This document shows positions 1 to 5,690 of a stretch of 5,690 bases of DNA, piece after piece (position 1 is the first letter of the stretch; every line of letters begins with the position of its first letter). The notes under the pieces were generated by a model that saw only the letters and a list, made by a program, of their open reading frames with translations, made no database searches and was not told where the DNA came from. The position numbers and the translations under genes were made by a program. This DNA comes from Congregibacter sp. (GTDB lineage Bacteria; Pseudomonadota; Gammaproteobacteria; Pseudomonadales; Halieaceae): assembly GCA_013911345.1 (NCBI GenBank), contig JACETJ010000101.1:1-5690 (forward strand), read 5' to 3'.

Positions 1-912
1 GTGGTGATCACCACCGCTAACGCGCCTCAACTGGGCGGATTTTTTGCTGCGCTGGATTGGCACCAGCAAAGTACTCCTGTTTCTGCCGATGCGGCTGACT
101 TTTGGGGCGCGGATGCGACCCAAGCGGCCGAGCGCTGGGTAGCGCCCAGCGGTGCATGCGAGGTCGTGTTGCTCCCCGTTGCGAACACAACGCCGGTGCT
201 TCGCCCTGTGGATTGCGCAGTGACCACCCCGGGCGGGCTTTTCGACATCAACATGCGCACCTGGGACAGCGAATGGGCGCGCGATTTTTTGCACACGCAT
301 GGTTGGCGGGAGTTGGTCCCGGCAGTTGCCTGGCAATTTGGCGAGGTGCACACGAGTGAGGGGCTGTACATTCAAGATGACGGCATTGTCATGGCCGTGA
401 TGCAACGTCTGAGCCCACCCCTAGAAGGCATCGAGTTCGACCGCATGAGCGATGTGTTCAACTCCACACAGATGGTGAGCAACGTCGAGGCAACGCTCGC
501 TTTTCTCAAGGTCTTGGGATTTGAGCGGTTTATCGATCATGCCGGCCCGCTGCCCGGGGAGGGTCCCCGGGTATTGCAGCTTGAGCAGTATCCCGTCGAA
601 ACCGCCGGCATCCACCTGAGCATTGCGCATCCAGAGGCAGCCATGTCGGGCTCGATTGAGCTGATTGAGGTGCCGGAACACCCCTTGCCTTGCTTAGAGG
701 TCCCAAATACAGGCGGACGCGGGCTACGCGCAATCGCGATACCTTGCGAGGATGTGGCAGAGACATTTGCTGCCATCAACGACAGTGAGTGGTCAGCGCA
801 GCTTTGCCAGCCGCTCGCAGAGCGAGATCTACCGGGACTGTTGGGTGGTGAGTGCTTCGCTGTGACCGCGCCCGATGGCGGGCGACTCGATCTCTACCAA
901 TCAAAACATTGA
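1..912 (+). CDS. VOC-fold (glyoxalase/extradiol dioxygenase-like) protein, 5' end cut by window
   Basis: The open frame enters from the left edge and ends at TGA 910-912, giving 303 visible residues. I read four beta-alpha-beta-beta-beta VOC modules, i.e. two VOC domains. Module 1 is at about residues 1-60 and already inside its first strand and helix at the edge. Module 2 is at about 79-137 (starting GLFDINMRTWDSEW), module 3 at about 148-225 (helix NVEATLAFLKVLGFERF, typical of the family), and module 4 at about 240-300, ending in the usual APDGGRLDLY-type last strand. The first base triplet is GTG and could be a start, but module 1 looks clipped, so the gene probably begins slightly upstream. 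The usual first-strand His metal ligand of extradiol dioxygenases is not visible at the start of module 3, so catalytic type is uncertain. VOC proteins include lyases, isomerases, dioxygenases and non-catalytic binders; the exact substrate cannot be read. It lies 10 bp upstream of a second VOC gene, very likely in one operon. Confidence 0.8.
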   Translation: MVITTANAPQLGGFFAALDWHQQSTPVSADAADFWGADATQAAERWVAPSGACEVVLLPVANTTPVLRPVDCAVTTPGGLFDINMRTWDSEWARDFLHTHGWRELVPAVAWQFGEVHTSEGLYIQDDGIVMAVMQRLSPPLEGIEFDRMSDVFNSTQMVSNVEATLAFLKVLGFERFIDHAGPLPGEGPRVLQLEQYPVETAGIHLSIAHPEAAMSGSIELIEVPEHPLPCLEVPNTGGRGLRAIAIPCEDVAETFAAINDSEWSAQLCQPLAERDLPGLLGGECFAVTAPDGGRLDLYQSKH

Positions 913-922
913 ACGTGACCTT

Positions 923-1822
923 ATGTTGAAGTCGATCTTGATGGTCTGGTTATTGGCACACAATCTGGCGCTGACGCAGGAAGCCTACGAGGATTATCTG
1001 GGTTATCGGTCAGTAGACGAGGGCGTGATATCTGCCGAGCTGGCTGCGGCGATCGATCGACCGGAACTGGTGGGTGCTCGCTTTGTCACCATGATGCCGC
1101 GCTCGGGACCGCAGGTTGGACTCCGTCTGGTCGAGGGGGATGCTTCGGGGTACGTGCCCATGAAGCGAGTGGGGTGGAGCGCGATTGAGCTTCTGGTGAA
1201 GGATCCCAAGAAGCTCGAGACCGAGCTCCCTGATTCGGCATTTGAACATTTGCAGGGCCCCGACTTTTTGACGGAGCAGAAAAATATTCTGGCGATGCAG
1301 GTAACTGGCCCCAATCGGGAGCTGTTTTATCTCACCCATATGATTGATCCCTCGAAGTCGTTCTTGAGGCCTCAGCCCAGCCCGGAGCCCGTGGGCCACA
1401 CCTTCATCATGGTCATGGGCAGCCCGGATCTGGGGGCCAGTCTGGCCTTCTGGCAGCGGCACTTTGACAACAGTGTTGTAGGACCCATCCCCTATCGCAT
1501 TGGCGTTCTGTCCGATGCCTACGATCTGCCCGGAGACACTCTGCATCCCCTGGCGCTGGTTTCCATGTCTGATGGGTACGGCATTGAAATCGATCAATAC
1601 CCTGACGAGGCAACTGCGGTACCTGCCCCGTACGGTGAACGCGGTGGTGTCATATTGGTCAGCTTAAGCGTCGATCCCGAGGGTCTCAAAACACCTCTCC
1701 CTTGGCGATTGCCCTACACCAACACCGCCGGTGCCGTGGAGGGTGGGATCGTCACGTTGCCATCTGGTGCGCCCATAGAGATCGCGCTGACCAACCCCGT
1801 GTTGCCAGCGCCCATTAATTAG
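923..1822 (+). CDS. Two-domain VOC family protein
   Basis: This is a 299-residue, probably cytosolic protein. I chose ATG 923 because it puts the first VOC strand (KSILMVWLLAHN) and helix (LTQEAYEDYLGYRS) right at the N-terminus and leaves a 10-bp gap after the preceding gene. An in-frame ATG at 875 would add 16 unrelated residues and overlap that gene; ATG 941 is also possible. No good Shine-Dalgarno precedes 923, which suggests coupling to upstream translation. Domain 1 spans about residues 1-140 (second module near VGWSAIELLVKDP, 83-95). Domain 2 spans about 156-290, starting GHTFIMVMGSPDLGASLAFW. His159, Glu222 (in GIEIDQYP) and Glu286 (in APIEIAL) lie where VOC metal ligands usually sit, but no His is obvious at the start of the fourth module, so the site may be incomplete. 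It resembles a group of hypothetical two-domain VOC proteins; the substrate is unknown. It may be a partner of the preceding VOC protein. Confidence 0.82.
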   Translation: MLKSILMVWLLAHNLALTQEAYEDYLGYRSVDEGVISAELAAAIDRPELVGARFVTMMPRSGPQVGLRLVEGDASGYVPMKRVGWSAIELLVKDPKKLETELPDSAFEHLQGPDFLTEQKNILAMQVTGPNRELFYLTHMIDPSKSFLRPQPSPEPVGHTFIMVMGSPDLGASLAFWQRHFDNSVVGPIPYRIGVLSDAYDLPGDTLHPLALVSMSDGYGIEIDQYPDEATAVPAPYGERGGVILVSLSVDPEGLKTPLPWRLPYTNTAGAVEGGIVTLPSGAPIEIALTNPVLPAPIN

Positions 1823-1920
1823 GCTTATTGTTATATTTATATATCTTTTACTCGGTGTTGTACCGGGTCGATGACGAGTTTTAGGGCCGCTGAGGCCGAT
1901 AGGGGGTTAACGAGTTCGCT
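1823..1920 (+). promoter_or_regulatory. AT-rich intergenic leader before the dehydratase genes; weak candidate promoter
   Basis: This is the only real gap on the plus strand. Its first part (about 1824-1850) is sharply AT-rich against its surroundings and holds overlapping TATATT (1832-1837), TATATA (1838-1843) and TATATC (1840-1845) boxes that could serve as -10 elements. No convincing -35 is correctly spaced: TTAATT at 1815-1820 sits 17 bp before TATATA but matches the consensus poorly. A short GGCC-N5-GGCC repeat (1885-1897) could form a small hairpin, but without a T-run it is not an intrinsic terminator. AGGGGGT at 1901-1907 resembles a ribosome binding site but lies 13 bases before the GTG start, which is long. 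I see no leucine-rich leader peptide of the attenuation type. Confidence 0.35.
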
Positions 1921-3327
1921 GTGGGCACCACGCTCTTTGACAAGTTATGGCAAGAACATGAGGTGACGACGCTGTCAGAGCGCCAGTCGCTACTGTACGT
2001 CGACCGCATTTTCCTGCACGAGCGAACGGGCAGTGTGGCCTTGAACGGCTTGCTTGAGAAACAGCGCTCGGTGCGCAGACGCGAGCACGCGTTCTGCACG
2101 ATGGATCACATTGTCGATACGTTGCCAGGGCGCAGCGACGATACGCTCATGCCCAGTGGTCGGGATTTCATCGTCGCAACCCGCCATGCTGCTCACGAAA
2201 CCGGCATTCAACTGTTTGACATTGCTGATGCTGAGCAGGGGATTGTGCATGTGATCTCGCCAGAGCTGGGCATTGCATTACCCGGGTTGTCACTTATCTG
2301 CCCAGACAGCCACACCTGTACTTTGGGAGGACTCGGCGCCCTCGCCTGGGGTGTGGGCTCAACCGAAGCAGAGCATGCGTTGGCGACCAGCACGCTTCGC
2401 GTGACTCGGCCGCAGACCATGCGTGTCAACTTCACAGGTGAGCTCGGCGCAGGCGTCTCCGCAAAGGATCTCATTCTGTTCACCATTCGGGAGTTGTCAG
2501 CCTCAGGCGGTGCGGGCTACGCCATCGAGTTTGCCGGGCCGGCTATCAATGCGCTGCCGGTAGAAGCACGGTTGACGCTCTGCAATATGGCTACCGAACT
2601 CTCGGCCTTTACCGGACTGATCGCTCCCGACCAGAAAGTGCTCGACTACTGTGCGGGTCGCCGCTACGCGCCGCAGGGTCAGCTTTGGGATCAGGCCACC
2701 CAACACTGGCAGTCTTTGAGCAGTGACGAGGGCGCCACGTTTGACCATGAGCATGCTTTCGACATTGGCTCACTCAAACCACAGCTCAGTTGGGGTACCA
2801 GTCCGCAGCACTGTGTCGATTGGGATGCCGCAATACCTGATGCCAGCGATGCGCCCGATGCTTCGGCGTCGGCGGCCTGGCAACGCGCGCAGCATTACAT
2901 GGGGGTGACGGCCGGCACTCAGTTATCGGATTACAACCTCGACGCTGCGTTTATTGGTTCGTGCACCAACAGCCGATTGTCTGACTTGCAGCTGGCGGCC
3001 GCTTATTTGGTGCGCACCGGGCACAAGGTTGCAAAGGGGGTCAAGGCGCTCTGCGTGCCCGGCAGTGGTCAGGTCAAGCGCGCCGCCGAAGCTGAGGGGT
3101 TAGATGACATCTTCCGCAGTGCCGGTTTCGAGTGGCGGGAGCCGGGTTGTTCAATGTGTTTTTTCGCTGGCGGCGAGAGTCTTGGTAAAGGGGTACGAGT
3201 GGCCTCAACCACGAACCGAAACTTCGAAGGTCGGCAGGGGTTGGATGTCAGGACGCATATCGCCAGTCCCCTGACGGTGGTGGCTAGCGCCTGTGCTGGA
3301 CATCTTGTGGCAGATACGACCGTATGA
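1921..3327 (+). CDS. leuC: 3-isopropylmalate dehydratase-family large subunit (LeuC or LeuC paralog)
   Basis: This is the large subunit of a heterodimeric [4Fe-4S] hydro-lyase of the aconitase superfamily, 468 residues against about 466 for E. coli LeuC. It starts at GTG 1921: an in-frame TAG at 1900-1902 with no other start codon between leaves no upstream choice, and the N-terminus (TLFDKLWQEHEV) matches LeuC. Visible signatures are TMDH (60-63), PDSHT (128-132), EGATFD (270-275), and the cluster ligands Cys348 (IGSCTNSR), Cys410 and Cys413 (EPGCSMC), then TTNRNFEGRQG (430-440). It should therefore be catalytically competent. LeuC-LeuD normally isomerises 2-isopropylmalate to 3-isopropylmalate through an alkene. 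Oddities are CFFAGG after the last cluster ligand, where E. coli has CLAMN, and GGAGY (196-200) where GGTGH is usual. These point to a paralog, with substrate unproven. It overlaps leuD by ATGA, so the subunits are translationally coupled. Confidence 0.93.
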   Translation: MGTTLFDKLWQEHEVTTLSERQSLLYVDRIFLHERTGSVALNGLLEKQRSVRRREHAFCTMDHIVDTLPGRSDDTLMPSGRDFIVATRHAAHETGIQLFDIADAEQGIVHVISPELGIALPGLSLICPDSHTCTLGGLGALAWGVGSTEAEHALATSTLRVTRPQTMRVNFTGELGAGVSAKDLILFTIRELSASGGAGYAIEFAGPAINALPVEARLTLCNMATELSAFTGLIAPDQKVLDYCAGRRYAPQGQLWDQATQHWQSLSSDEGATFDHEHAFDIGSLKPQLSWGTSPQHCVDWDAAIPDASDAPDASASAAWQRAQHYMGVTAGTQLSDYNLDAAFIGSCTNSRLSDLQLAAAYLVRTGHKVAKGVKALCVPGSGQVKRAAEAEGLDDIFRSAGFEWREPGCSMCFFAGGESLGKGVRVASTTNRNFEGRQGLDVRTHIASPLTVVASACAGHLVADTTV

Positions 3328-3956
3328 CGCCCTTCACTCAGCACCGCGGCGTGGCATTGCCACTGCTGCGCGACAATATCGACACCGACGCGATCATCCC
3401 CTCGCGGGAGATGCGCACCGTGTCGCGCTCTGGTCTGGCAGCGGGGCTCTTCGCGCCCTGGCGCTACCTTGATCCGGACGCTCGCACCCTCGATCCGGAT
3501 TTTGCCCTGAACCAGCCGGAGTACGGCGGCGCTTCTATTCTGCTGGCGGGCGATAATTTTGGGTGTGGCTCCTCACGTGAGCACGCCGTTTGGGCGCTGA
3601 TGGAAAGCGGGTTTCGTGCAGTCATTGCGCCTTCTTTTGCCACAATTTTTCGCAATAACGCCTTGCGCAATGGTTTGCTGACCGTGGCACTAGAGCGGTA
3701 TGACCTCAATGAGTTGGTCGAGTGGGTGAGCATTGATCCTGCCGCGCAAACGATTCAGCTGGATCTCGAGACGTGTACGATTGAGACCGATCCGGCGCGA
3801 GACAAGAAAGTGTTCTCAGTCGACCCCACCGCGCGGGATATGTTGTTGAAGGGGCTCGATGAAATCGGATTGACTGAGCAGACGATGGATCTGGTGGCGC
3901 ATTTTGAAGAGCAGGATCAGGTGCGACGACCTTGGGTCTACCTCGCAGGCGATTAG
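3324..3956 (+). CDS. leuD: 3-isopropylmalate dehydratase-family small subunit (LeuD or LeuD paralog)
   Basis: This is the small (swivel-domain) subunit that completes the active site of the LeuC partner. It is 210 residues, slightly longer than E. coli LeuD (about 200). Its ATG overlaps the stop of leuC (ATGA at 3324-3327); there is no clear Shine-Dalgarno, so it is probably translated by coupling. Visible signatures are NIDTDAIIP (18-26), ASILLAGDNFGCGSSREHA (70-88, with the active-site Ser/Arg loop), IAPSFATIF (101-109) and GLDEIGLT (177-184). The residues right after IIP are SREMRTVSRSGL, where E. coli LeuD has KQFLQKVTRTGF. In archaeal homologs this loop (YLR-type) chooses between isopropylmalate and homoaconitate, so the change suggests a different substrate or a distinct LeuD clade. 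The tail ends RRPWVYLAGD. Family membership is very secure; the leucine-pathway role is not. Its stop overlaps the stop of the convergent CoA-transferase gene. Confidence 0.93.
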   Translation: MTPFTQHRGVALPLLRDNIDTDAIIPSREMRTVSRSGLAAGLFAPWRYLDPDARTLDPDFALNQPEYGGASILLAGDNFGCGSSREHAVWALMESGFRAVIAPSFATIFRNNALRNGLLTVALERYDLNELVEWVSIDPAAQTIQLDLETCTIETDPARDKKVFSVDPTARDMLLKGLDEIGLTEQTMDLVAHFEEQDQVRRPWVYLAGD

Positions 3957-5167
3957 CCGCCCAGCACACCCTCGCTGGCCAATTCGGCGATGGCCTCGTC
4001 GTTGAGTCCCAGCTCCTTCAATACTTCTGCATTATCGGCACCGGTTTTTGGTAGGTCTCGATGCAGTGGCGGCTTATGGTTGCCAAACTCAACCGGCAGG
4101 CGCGGTAGGGTGGTTTGCTCGCCTGCGTGATCGCCTTCAGTCAGGTGCACGGGCAGGAGACCGCCCGATGCGGTCAGGTGTGGATCGTCAAACAAATCTC
4201 CGGGTGTATTGATGGGAGAGAAGGGCAGCCCTGCCCTATCCAGACGCTCACTGAGCTCTGCGAGTGAGAGCGGTGCAAACAGATCGCGGATTGCGGGGAG
4301 CAGGTTCTCCCTTGCCGAGACACGGCCCGCATTGCTCGCGAGCGTCGCGTCGGCGGCCCAGTCAGCTAACCCAAACTCCTCGCAGAAACGTTGCCACATG
4401 GTATCGCTGACGATACCCACGAACAGACGTTCTCCTGAGTTGAGTTCGAAAATATCGTAAACAGCCCAGGCGGACTGTCTGACAGACATGGGTGGCGGGG
4501 CGTCACCGCTAGCGGCTTCCTGTGCCATGTGCTGGCCCACCAGGAACGCGGTGGTCTCAAACAGGGCGCTGGTCACGTGGCTACCCTCGCCGGTCTCCCG
4601 GCGGCGGTGCAGTGCCGACAGAATGGCGATCACGCCAAACATGCCGCCGGTAATGTCAATCACGGAGGAGCCGGCGCGCAGGGGGCGATCGGGCAAGCCG
4701 GTCATATACGCCAGCCCACCCATCATTTGGGTGACTTCGTCGAGTGCTACCCGATTCTCGTAAGGGCCTGACAGGAACCCTTTCAATGAGCAATAGATAA
4801 GGCTGGGATGGTCGGCTTTCAGAGACTCGTAATCGAGGCCCAATTTGGCCATGGTCCCGGTGCGGAAATTTTCCAGCACGATATCGGCGGACTGAATCAG
4901 TTGCCGCGCGACGTCGCGGCCTTTTGGGTGCTTGAGGTCGAGGGCGATGGACCGCTTGTTGCGGTTGTACATCGGAAAGTAACCCGCTCCGGACCCTTTC
5001 AGGCGCCGGGTATTATCCCCTTTCAGGGGTTCGACCTTGATCACGTCTGCCCCGAGATCACCCAGAATCACGCCCGCAGTGGGGCCCATGACCATATGGG
5101 TAAATTCGACAACTTTGATTCCCTGCAATGGAGCTGCTTGCTCCTCTGCCCCCCGGGCCCCCGCCAT
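3953..5167 (-). CDS. CaiB/BaiF class III (family III) CoA-transferase
   Basis: This 404-residue cytosolic enzyme moves CoA between acyl-CoA and a free carboxylic acid through enzyme-bound anhydride intermediates. Family landmarks in order: LQGIKVVEFTHMVMGPTAG (14-32), LGDLGADVIKVEPLKGD (35-51), NRNKRSIALDL (68-78), DIVLENFRTGTMAKLGLDY (95-113), then GSSVIDITGGMFG (166-178). Asp171 there aligns with the catalytic aspartate (Asp169) of CaiB and formyl-CoA transferase. The C-terminal part carries the usual INTPGDLFDDPHL (319-331). Length and motifs are complete. The start at 5167 is supported by a strong GGAGAGG ribosome binding site. Substrates cannot be read: family members act on carnitine, oxalate/formate, succinate with citramalate or mesaconate, bile acids and aromatic acids. 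Its stop overlaps that of leuD on the other strand, and it diverges from the reductase gene at 5235. The context suggests activation of a diacid or branched acid. Confidence 0.93.
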   Translation of the reverse strand: MAGARGAEEQAAPLQGIKVVEFTHMVMGPTAGVILGDLGADVIKVEPLKGDNTRRLKGSGAGYFPMYNRNKRSIALDLKHPKGRDVARQLIQSADIVLENFRTGTMAKLGLDYESLKADHPSLIYCSLKGFLSGPYENRVALDEVTQMMGGLAYMTGLPDRPLRAGSSVIDITGGMFGVIAILSALHRRRETGEGSHVTSALFETTAFLVGQHMAQEAASGDAPPPMSVRQSAWAVYDIFELNSGERLFVGIVSDTMWQRFCEEFGLADWAADATLASNAGRVSARENLLPAIRDLFAPLSLAELSERLDRAGLPFSPINTPGDLFDDPHLTASGGLLPVHLTEGDHAGEQTTLPRLPVEFGNHKPPLHRDLPKTGADNAEVLKELGLNDEAIAELASEGVLGG

Positions 5168-5172
5168 TACTG

Positions 5173-5179
5173 CCTCTCC
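5173..5179 (-). promoter_or_regulatory. Strong ribosome binding site of the CoA-transferase gene
   Basis: On the minus strand this reads GGAGAGG, five bases before the ATG at 5167-5165. It is the best Shine-Dalgarno match I found in the window and fixes the start of the CoA-transferase, including its extra N-terminal residues ahead of the first conserved strand. Confidence 0.75.
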
Positions 5180-5191
5180 GGATCATTTGTT

Positions 5192-5206
5192 ATGATGTTA
5201 TATCAT
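5192..5206. promoter_or_regulatory. 15-bp near-palindrome in the divergent control region, candidate operator
   Basis: ATGATGTTATATCAT has perfect 5-bp arms (ATGAT/ATCAT) around a 5-bp core that also pairs at its inner positions, so only one base pair breaks the dyad. It covers the -10 element proposed for the CoA-transferase on the minus strand and also overlaps a TATGAT box (5191-5196) that could be a -10 for the plus-strand reductase. That position is what one expects of a repressor site controlling both genes. No regulator gene is in the window, so the binding protein is unknown. Chance occurrence in an AT-rich spacer cannot be excluded. Confidence 0.4.
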
Positions 5207-5226
5207 TAAGCTCTTTCTGCTGGCAA
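5197..5226 (-). promoter_or_regulatory. Candidate sigma-70 promoter of the CoA-transferase gene
   Basis: Reading the minus strand, TTGCCA (plus coordinates 5226-5221) is followed after 18 bases by TATAAC (5202-5197). Each hexamer matches the consensus at five of six positions. Transcription would begin near 5190 and leave a leader of about 20 bases containing the GGAGAGG site. This is the best-formed promoter in the window. Confidence 0.6.
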
Positions 5227-5234
5227 AGCCGAAC

Positions 5235-5690
5235 ATGACAAATCAGTTGGACAATATGGCCGTCATCTTGGCCAAGCGCCCTGAGGGTTTACCCAACCCT
5301 GACGATTTTACGCTTGAGAATCGGCCTCTGGGCGAGCGGCTGTCAGGGCAGTTGCGGTGCCAGACGCTCTATCTGTCTCTCGACCCGTACATGCGCTCGG
5401 TGATCGCCGGTAATCACATGGGGCATGGCGTGGACCCTGGTGATGTGATCGCCGGGGAGGTCGTTGCGCGAATCGTGGACAGTGATGACCCCGACTGGCC
5501 GGTCGGGACGGTCGTGCGCTGCCACAGTGGCTGGCAAGCGTTCACCGATCAACCGCCCGAGGCCTTGTCCCGGGTGCCTGCGGCTTTGAGTCGGCCGTCG
5601 TTGGCGCTGTCGATTTTAGGTATGCCCGGTCTCACCGCCTGGGCCGGTATGGTTCAGCAGGCCAAAGTCCGCGAGGGCGATGTGGTGGTC
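5235..5690 (+). CDS. NADP-dependent medium-chain reductase, CurA/PTGR (leukotriene B4 12-hydroxydehydrogenase) type, 3' end cut
   Basis: The frame opens at ATG 5235 and is still open at the right edge, giving 152 residues of an expected 330-345. The visible part is the N-terminal catalytic (GroES-like) domain of a zinc-free medium-chain dehydrogenase/reductase. It starts like E. coli CurA: VILAKRPEGLPNPDDF (10-25), then the diagnostic LSLDPYMR (47-54), HSGWQAF (97-103) and LGMPGLTAW (128-136), and reaches REGDVVV, the lead-in to the nucleotide-binding fold. The NADPH-binding glycine motif lies beyond the window. Enzymes of this family reduce the C=C bond of alpha,beta-unsaturated ketones and aldehydes such as curcumin, alkenals and 15-oxo-prostaglandins. 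The family start fits 5235, although no clear Shine-Dalgarno precedes it; Met8 (5256) is the only near alternative. It shares a 67-bp divergent control region with the CoA-transferase, which suggests co-regulation. Confidence 0.9.
   Translation, partial: MTNQLDNMAVILAKRPEGLPNPDDFTLENRPLGERLSGQLRCQTLYLSLDPYMRSVIAGNHMGHGVDPGDVIAGEVVARIVDSDDPDWPVGTVVRCHSGWQAFTDQPPEALSRVPAALSRPSLALSILGMPGLTAWAGMVQQAKVREGDVVV

Noticed and set aside
875..922. Upstream ATG start for the second VOC gene
   Set aside because: It would overlap the preceding gene by 38 bp and add residues ahead of the first VOC strand, with no ribosome site.
1010..1597. 195-codon open frame on the minus strand opposite the second VOC gene
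   Set aside because: It lies fully inside a well-supported gene, has no recognisable domain, and is typical of antisense frames in GC-rich DNA.
1885..1897. GGCC-N5-GGCC hairpin as a terminator of the VOC genes
   Set aside because: The stem is only 4 bp and is not followed by a T-run.
1871..1965. Possible 31-codon leader peptide before leuC
   Set aside because: It is not leucine-rich, has no clear ribosome site, and runs into leuC in another frame, so nothing supports attenuation.
3468..3499. Near-repeat of GATCCGGA inside leuD
   Set aside because: It only encodes two LDPD tetrapeptides in a normally conserved part of the protein and is not a repeat element.
4808..5209. 133-codon plus-strand frame inside the CoA-transferase gene
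   Set aside because: It is a mirror of the conserved N-terminal CoA-transferase coding region, with no domain of its own.

Overview
The window is a gene-dense, moderately GC-rich bacterial chromosome segment. It holds six genes, and both end genes are cut by the window edges. Codon use, enzyme content (class III CoA-transferase, CurA/PTGR-type reductase, paired VOC proteins, LeuCD-type hydro-lyase) and the absence of any mobile element fit a proteobacterium with broad acid catabolism. A marine or environmental gammaproteobacterium is my best guess, but it is inference only, with no taxonomic marker in the window.

Layout: a plus-strand run begins with two consecutive vicinal-oxygen-chelate (VOC, glyoxalase/dioxygenase-fold) proteins, one ending at 912 (5' end cut) and the next at 923-1822. 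A 98-bp AT-rich gap with a candidate promoter follows. Next come the large and small subunits of a 3-isopropylmalate dehydratase-family enzyme (1921-3327 and 3324-3956), joined by an ATGA stop/start overlap. A class III CoA-transferase (5167-3953, minus strand) converges on them so tightly that the two stop codons overlap. It is transcribed away from a short divergent control region (5168-5234), which has a good minus-strand promoter, a strong ribosome binding site and a 15-bp near-palindrome over the -10 elements. A CurA/PTGR-type NAD(P)H-dependent alkene/enone reductase begins at 5235 and runs off the right edge.

How the genes may work together: the dehydratase subunits keep all iron-sulfur ligands and active-site signatures of LeuCD, so they should form a working [4Fe-4S] hydro-lyase. 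However, they do not sit in a usual leuABCD or leuCDB cluster, since no leuB follows leuD. The small subunit also has an unusual sequence (Ser-Arg-Glu-Met) in the loop that sets substrate choice in this superfamily. With a CoA-transferase and an enoyl-type reductase next door, the most interesting reading is a paralogous dehydratase working on another branched 2- or 3-hydroxy diacid in a catabolic pathway. The VOC proteins would supply or process an upstream intermediate. Ordinary leucine biosynthesis at an unusual location remains the main alternative. No RNA gene, CRISPR array, insertion sequence or attachment site was seen.
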